From Lachnospiraceae bacterium (GTDB taxonomy: Bacteria > Bacillota > Clostridia > Lachnospirales > Lachnospiraceae), in contig JAFUWM010000140.1 in NCBI GenBank assembly GCA_017483425.1, forward strand, positions 1 to 7,612: a DNA stretch of 7,612 nt, read 5' to 3'. Under the pieces are notes generated by a model. That model saw nothing but the letters and a program-made list of their open reading frames with translations, was not told where the DNA came from and made no database searches. A program made the position numbers and the translations under genes. Of this stretch, positions 5,755 to 7,612 are shown piece after piece. Each line of letters opens with the position of its first letter. Positions within the stretch are counted from its first letter, which is position 1.

Positions 5755-5788
5755 ATACCCCGGACACACCTCCGGGGTATTTGTTTTT
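5755..5788 (+). terminator. Rho-independent terminator of the fucO transcript
   Basis: Perfect 10-bp arms ATACCCCGGA (5755-5764) and TCCGGGGTAT (5771-5780) enclose a 6-nt loop and are followed by TTGTTTTT. It separates fucO and its small partner from the next gene. Confidence 0.93.
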
Positions 5789-5829
5789 CTGATCCTCAGC
5801 GAGATTTTTCCATGAGCTTGCAAATATGG

Positions 5830-5835
5830 TATTAT
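5830..5835 (+). promoter_or_regulatory. Possible -10 box very close to the membrane protein start
   Basis: TATTAT ends 7 nt before ATG 5843, so transcription would start at or next to the ATG. A convincing -35 is absent; TTTTTC (5805-5810) is the nearest weak candidate, 19 nt upstream. Confidence 0.35.
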
Positions 5836-5842
5836 AAAGACC

Positions 5843-7471
5843 ATGAGTGATAAGAAATTTTATGCGGTCATAACGTTCATAGTACTTCTTGTCGCATGTT
5901 TGCCGCTTTTCACTGTAAACTGCATAGGCGGACACGATATAGCATATCATCTTCTGAGGATAGAAGCGCTTAAGACGGGGATACTCGCGGGACGCCCGTT
6001 TCTAAGAGTAAATATGCTCTTTTTTGGAGGCATGGGATATGCCTCGTCTCTTTTCTATCCGGATTTCCTGCTTTATTTTCCCGCGCTGCTCAGGGTGTGC
6101 GGTGTCAGTATTAATCTATCGTATCACCTGTTTATTGCGCTCTGCATCATACTTGGATTTGCATCCGCTTTTTATTGCGCGAGGCATATATCAAAGAGTG
6201 ATTATGCAGGACTTGTAACGGCGGTCATCTTTACTCTGTATCAGTATCACATCTATGATATATACACTAGAAGCGCCGCAGGAGAATTTACGGCGGTCAT
6301 TTTCGTACCGTTCGTTATAGCGGGGCTTTATGATTTTATTTATGAAGACGGGAAAAAGCCGTGGTTTTTAGTGATCGGCATGACCGGAGTACTGCTGTGC
6401 CATACGATCACGACAGTGCTTTGCGTGATCCTCTGCATCCTCGCCGTGATAGCGGACATTTCAAGCATAATAAAAAAGCCGGTGAAGCTCCTTAAACTTT
6501 TGGGGACGGCCGCGATAACGCTTGCGCTCACGGCGTTTTACTGGATCCCGGTACTTGAGATGATGTCAACAGGGGCGTTCAGCCGGGATTACTATTTTGA
6601 TACCGCATATGAGGCATCAAAGCTCTGGGAGGTCTTATTTAATGAATATAACCGTATGGGGATAGCGATTTTTATCCTGCTTTTATCCGGACTTCTGATC
6701 CGTACCGGAAAAAGCTTCGCGAACCTCTGTGTCATTGCGGCGCTTTTTATCACAGTCTGCGCTACTGGGATATTCCCGTGGGAGAGATTTTCGGGGCTGC
6801 TGGGCTTCCTGCAGTTCCCGTGGAGACTTTTTGTCATAACAGGACCGCTGCTGGCCTTTGCGGAGGGAATATATATATGTCAGTTAGCTGAGGAAACGGG
6901 CAGGGGCGATGAGGGTTCATATGCGTCCCGCATCATCCTGATTGCAGTCGTCGCTGTAATGCTTACCTCCGCCGTCTGCAATCTCGAGAATAATACCGAG
7001 AAATACTATTCGTATTCAAATGATTATTTTGAATATACGCCATTCACGGCAGAGGTGATAGGCGGGGAGTGGCTTCCGGCAGCCGCTTCTGACAGAGACG
7101 CACTGATAGAAGCGGCAGATAAAGCATTCACGGATTCAAATAAAGAGCTCGGGATACAAAGATCAAAAAACGAGATCTATATAGATGAAGTTCCCCCGGA
7201 TGCAGAGTATATAGACGTTCCTTTCATATATTATATAGGCTATGCGGCAGAAAACGTTGAAACCCGTGGAAGCCTTGCCTTGTCTGGGGAAGGAAAAAAC
7301 GGACGCGTAAGGGTATATACGGATGGGGCTAGTAGCATACGTGTTTATTATAAAGGAACTGTGTTGCAGCATATGGCCGATGCGGTATCAACAGGAACGG
7401 TCATCGGCATCCTGATTTATTTCCTTATGCCCGTTGTACGAAAAAAGAGAGAAGGGAAAGCGGACAGATGA
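5843..7471 (+). CDS. Polytopic membrane protein, 6-pyruvoyl-tetrahydropterin-synthase-related (PTPS_related, GT-C-like)
   Basis: A 542-residue integral membrane protein. The first span is about residues 6-26, followed by an extracytoplasmic loop with GGHDIAYHLLRIEALKTG (29-46), which has the His-Asp placement seen in GT-C glycosyltransferases. Roughly ten or more spans follow up to about 375. Conserved-looking features are GYASSLFYPDFLLYFP (65-80), RSAAGEF (143-149) and LQFPWRLF (323-330), which I associate with the PTPS_related membrane family; despite the name it is not a pterin enzyme. Residues about 380-510 form a soluble, probably outer domain, and a last span (about 516-533) ends in a basic tail. 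It probably works on surface glycans or lipid-linked sugars, but no substrate is known. The upstream ribosome site is weak (AAAGA two bases before the ATG). Its stop overlaps the next gene's start, indicating an operon. Confidence 0.85.
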   Translation: MSDKKFYAVITFIVLLVACLPLFTVNCIGGHDIAYHLLRIEALKTGILAGRPFLRVNMLFFGGMGYASSLFYPDFLLYFPALLRVCGVSINLSYHLFIALCIILGFASAFYCARHISKSDYAGLVTAVIFTLYQYHIYDIYTRSAAGEFTAVIFVPFVIAGLYDFIYEDGKKPWFLVIGMTGVLLCHTITTVLCVILCILAVIADISSIIKKPVKLLKLLGTAAITLALTAFYWIPVLEMMSTGAFSRDYYFDTAYEASKLWEVLFNEYNRMGIAIFILLLSGLLIRTGKSFANLCVIAALFITVCATGIFPWERFSGLLGFLQFPWRLFVITGPLLAFAEGIYICQLAEETGRGDEGSYASRIILIAVVAVMLTSAVCNLENNTEKYYSYSNDYFEYTPFTAEVIGGEWLPAAASDRDALIEAADKAFTDSNKELGIQRSKNEIYIDEVPPDAEYIDVPFIYYIGYAAENVETRGSLALSGEGKNGRVRVYTDGASSIRVYYKGTVLQHMADAVSTGTVIGILIYFLMPVVRKKREGKADR

Positions 7472-7612
7472 GAGACAGGCTTGCTATATTTGATATGGAC
7501 GGAACCCTGATAGACACATGTATGGTTAATTTCAAGTCGTATCAGGCGGCGCTTGCGGAAGAAAACATAGATCTTACATATGAGTATTTTAAAAAAGAAT
7601 GCTTCGGTAAAG
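7468..7612 (+). CDS. HAD-superfamily hydrolase, 5' part (3' end outside window)
   Basis: Only the first 48 residues are present. They begin MRDRLAIFDMDGTLIDT, a textbook HAD motif I in which Asp9 is the expected nucleophile and Asp11 the general acid/base; the next residues look like the start of an alpha-helical cap, as in phosphoglycolate phosphatase or beta-phosphoglucomutase relatives. The ATG overlaps the preceding stop (ATGA), so translation is probably coupled to the membrane protein gene; a GAAGGG stretch lies 11 nt upstream. Likely a phosphatase for a small phosphorylated metabolite or sugar; the specific substrate cannot be told from this fragment. Confidence 0.85.
   Translation, partial: MRDRLAIFDMDGTLIDTCMVNFKSYQAALAEENIDLTYEYFKKECFGK

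Noticed and set aside
5812..5850. 12-codon upstream frame overlapping the start of the membrane protein gene
   Set aside because: It has no ribosome site and its ATG lies upstream of the only visible -10 box, so it would probably not be on the mRNA.

Overview
The window looks like chromosomal DNA from an anaerobic clostridial Firmicute, most probably a Lachnospiraceae relative. This rests on moderate GC, strong AGGAGG ribosome binding sites, a Thermotoga/clostridial-type sirtuin, a tRNA without encoded CCA, U-tailed hairpin terminators and a FucO-like iron alcohol dehydrogenase. The genus cannot be fixed from the sequence alone.

Layout, left to right. (1) The 3' part of a sulfatase/LTA-synthase-like gene (1-987) is followed after 28 nt by a SIR2 deacetylase (1016-1768); the two probably share a transcript that ends at a 12-bp perfect hairpin. 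(2) A convergent minus-strand gene (stop at 1858) encodes a protein of unknown function with three calcium-binding EF-hand-like loops. Its promoter region carries a sigma-28-like box, a 5' hairpin and two competing in-frame translation starts, one of which would be ATC. (3) Divergently, an orphan CDP-glucose 4,6-dehydratase gene (rfbG type) runs to 4227. (4) Its stop codon lies inside the -35 box of a strong promoter for a tRNA-Pro gene with anticodon AGG, rare in bacteria; a U-rich terminator follows. (5) A highly codon-biased fucO-type lactaldehyde reductase gene (4505-5653) is translationally coupled by TAATG to an open frame for a 31-residue single-span membrane peptide, then a terminator. 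(6) A large polytopic membrane protein of the PTPS-related/GT-C-like type (5843-7471) overlaps by ATGA the start of a HAD-family hydrolase that runs off the window.

At least four genes (sulfatase-like, rfbG, the PTPS-related membrane protein and possibly the EF-hand protein) suggest cell-envelope or surface work, while the sirtuin and FucO homologue are cytoplasmic metabolic enzymes. I see no mobile element, CRISPR array or defence island. The best candidates for something undescribed are the control region and non-canonical start of the EF-hand gene, the 31-residue peptide coupled to fucO, and the A34 proline tRNA.
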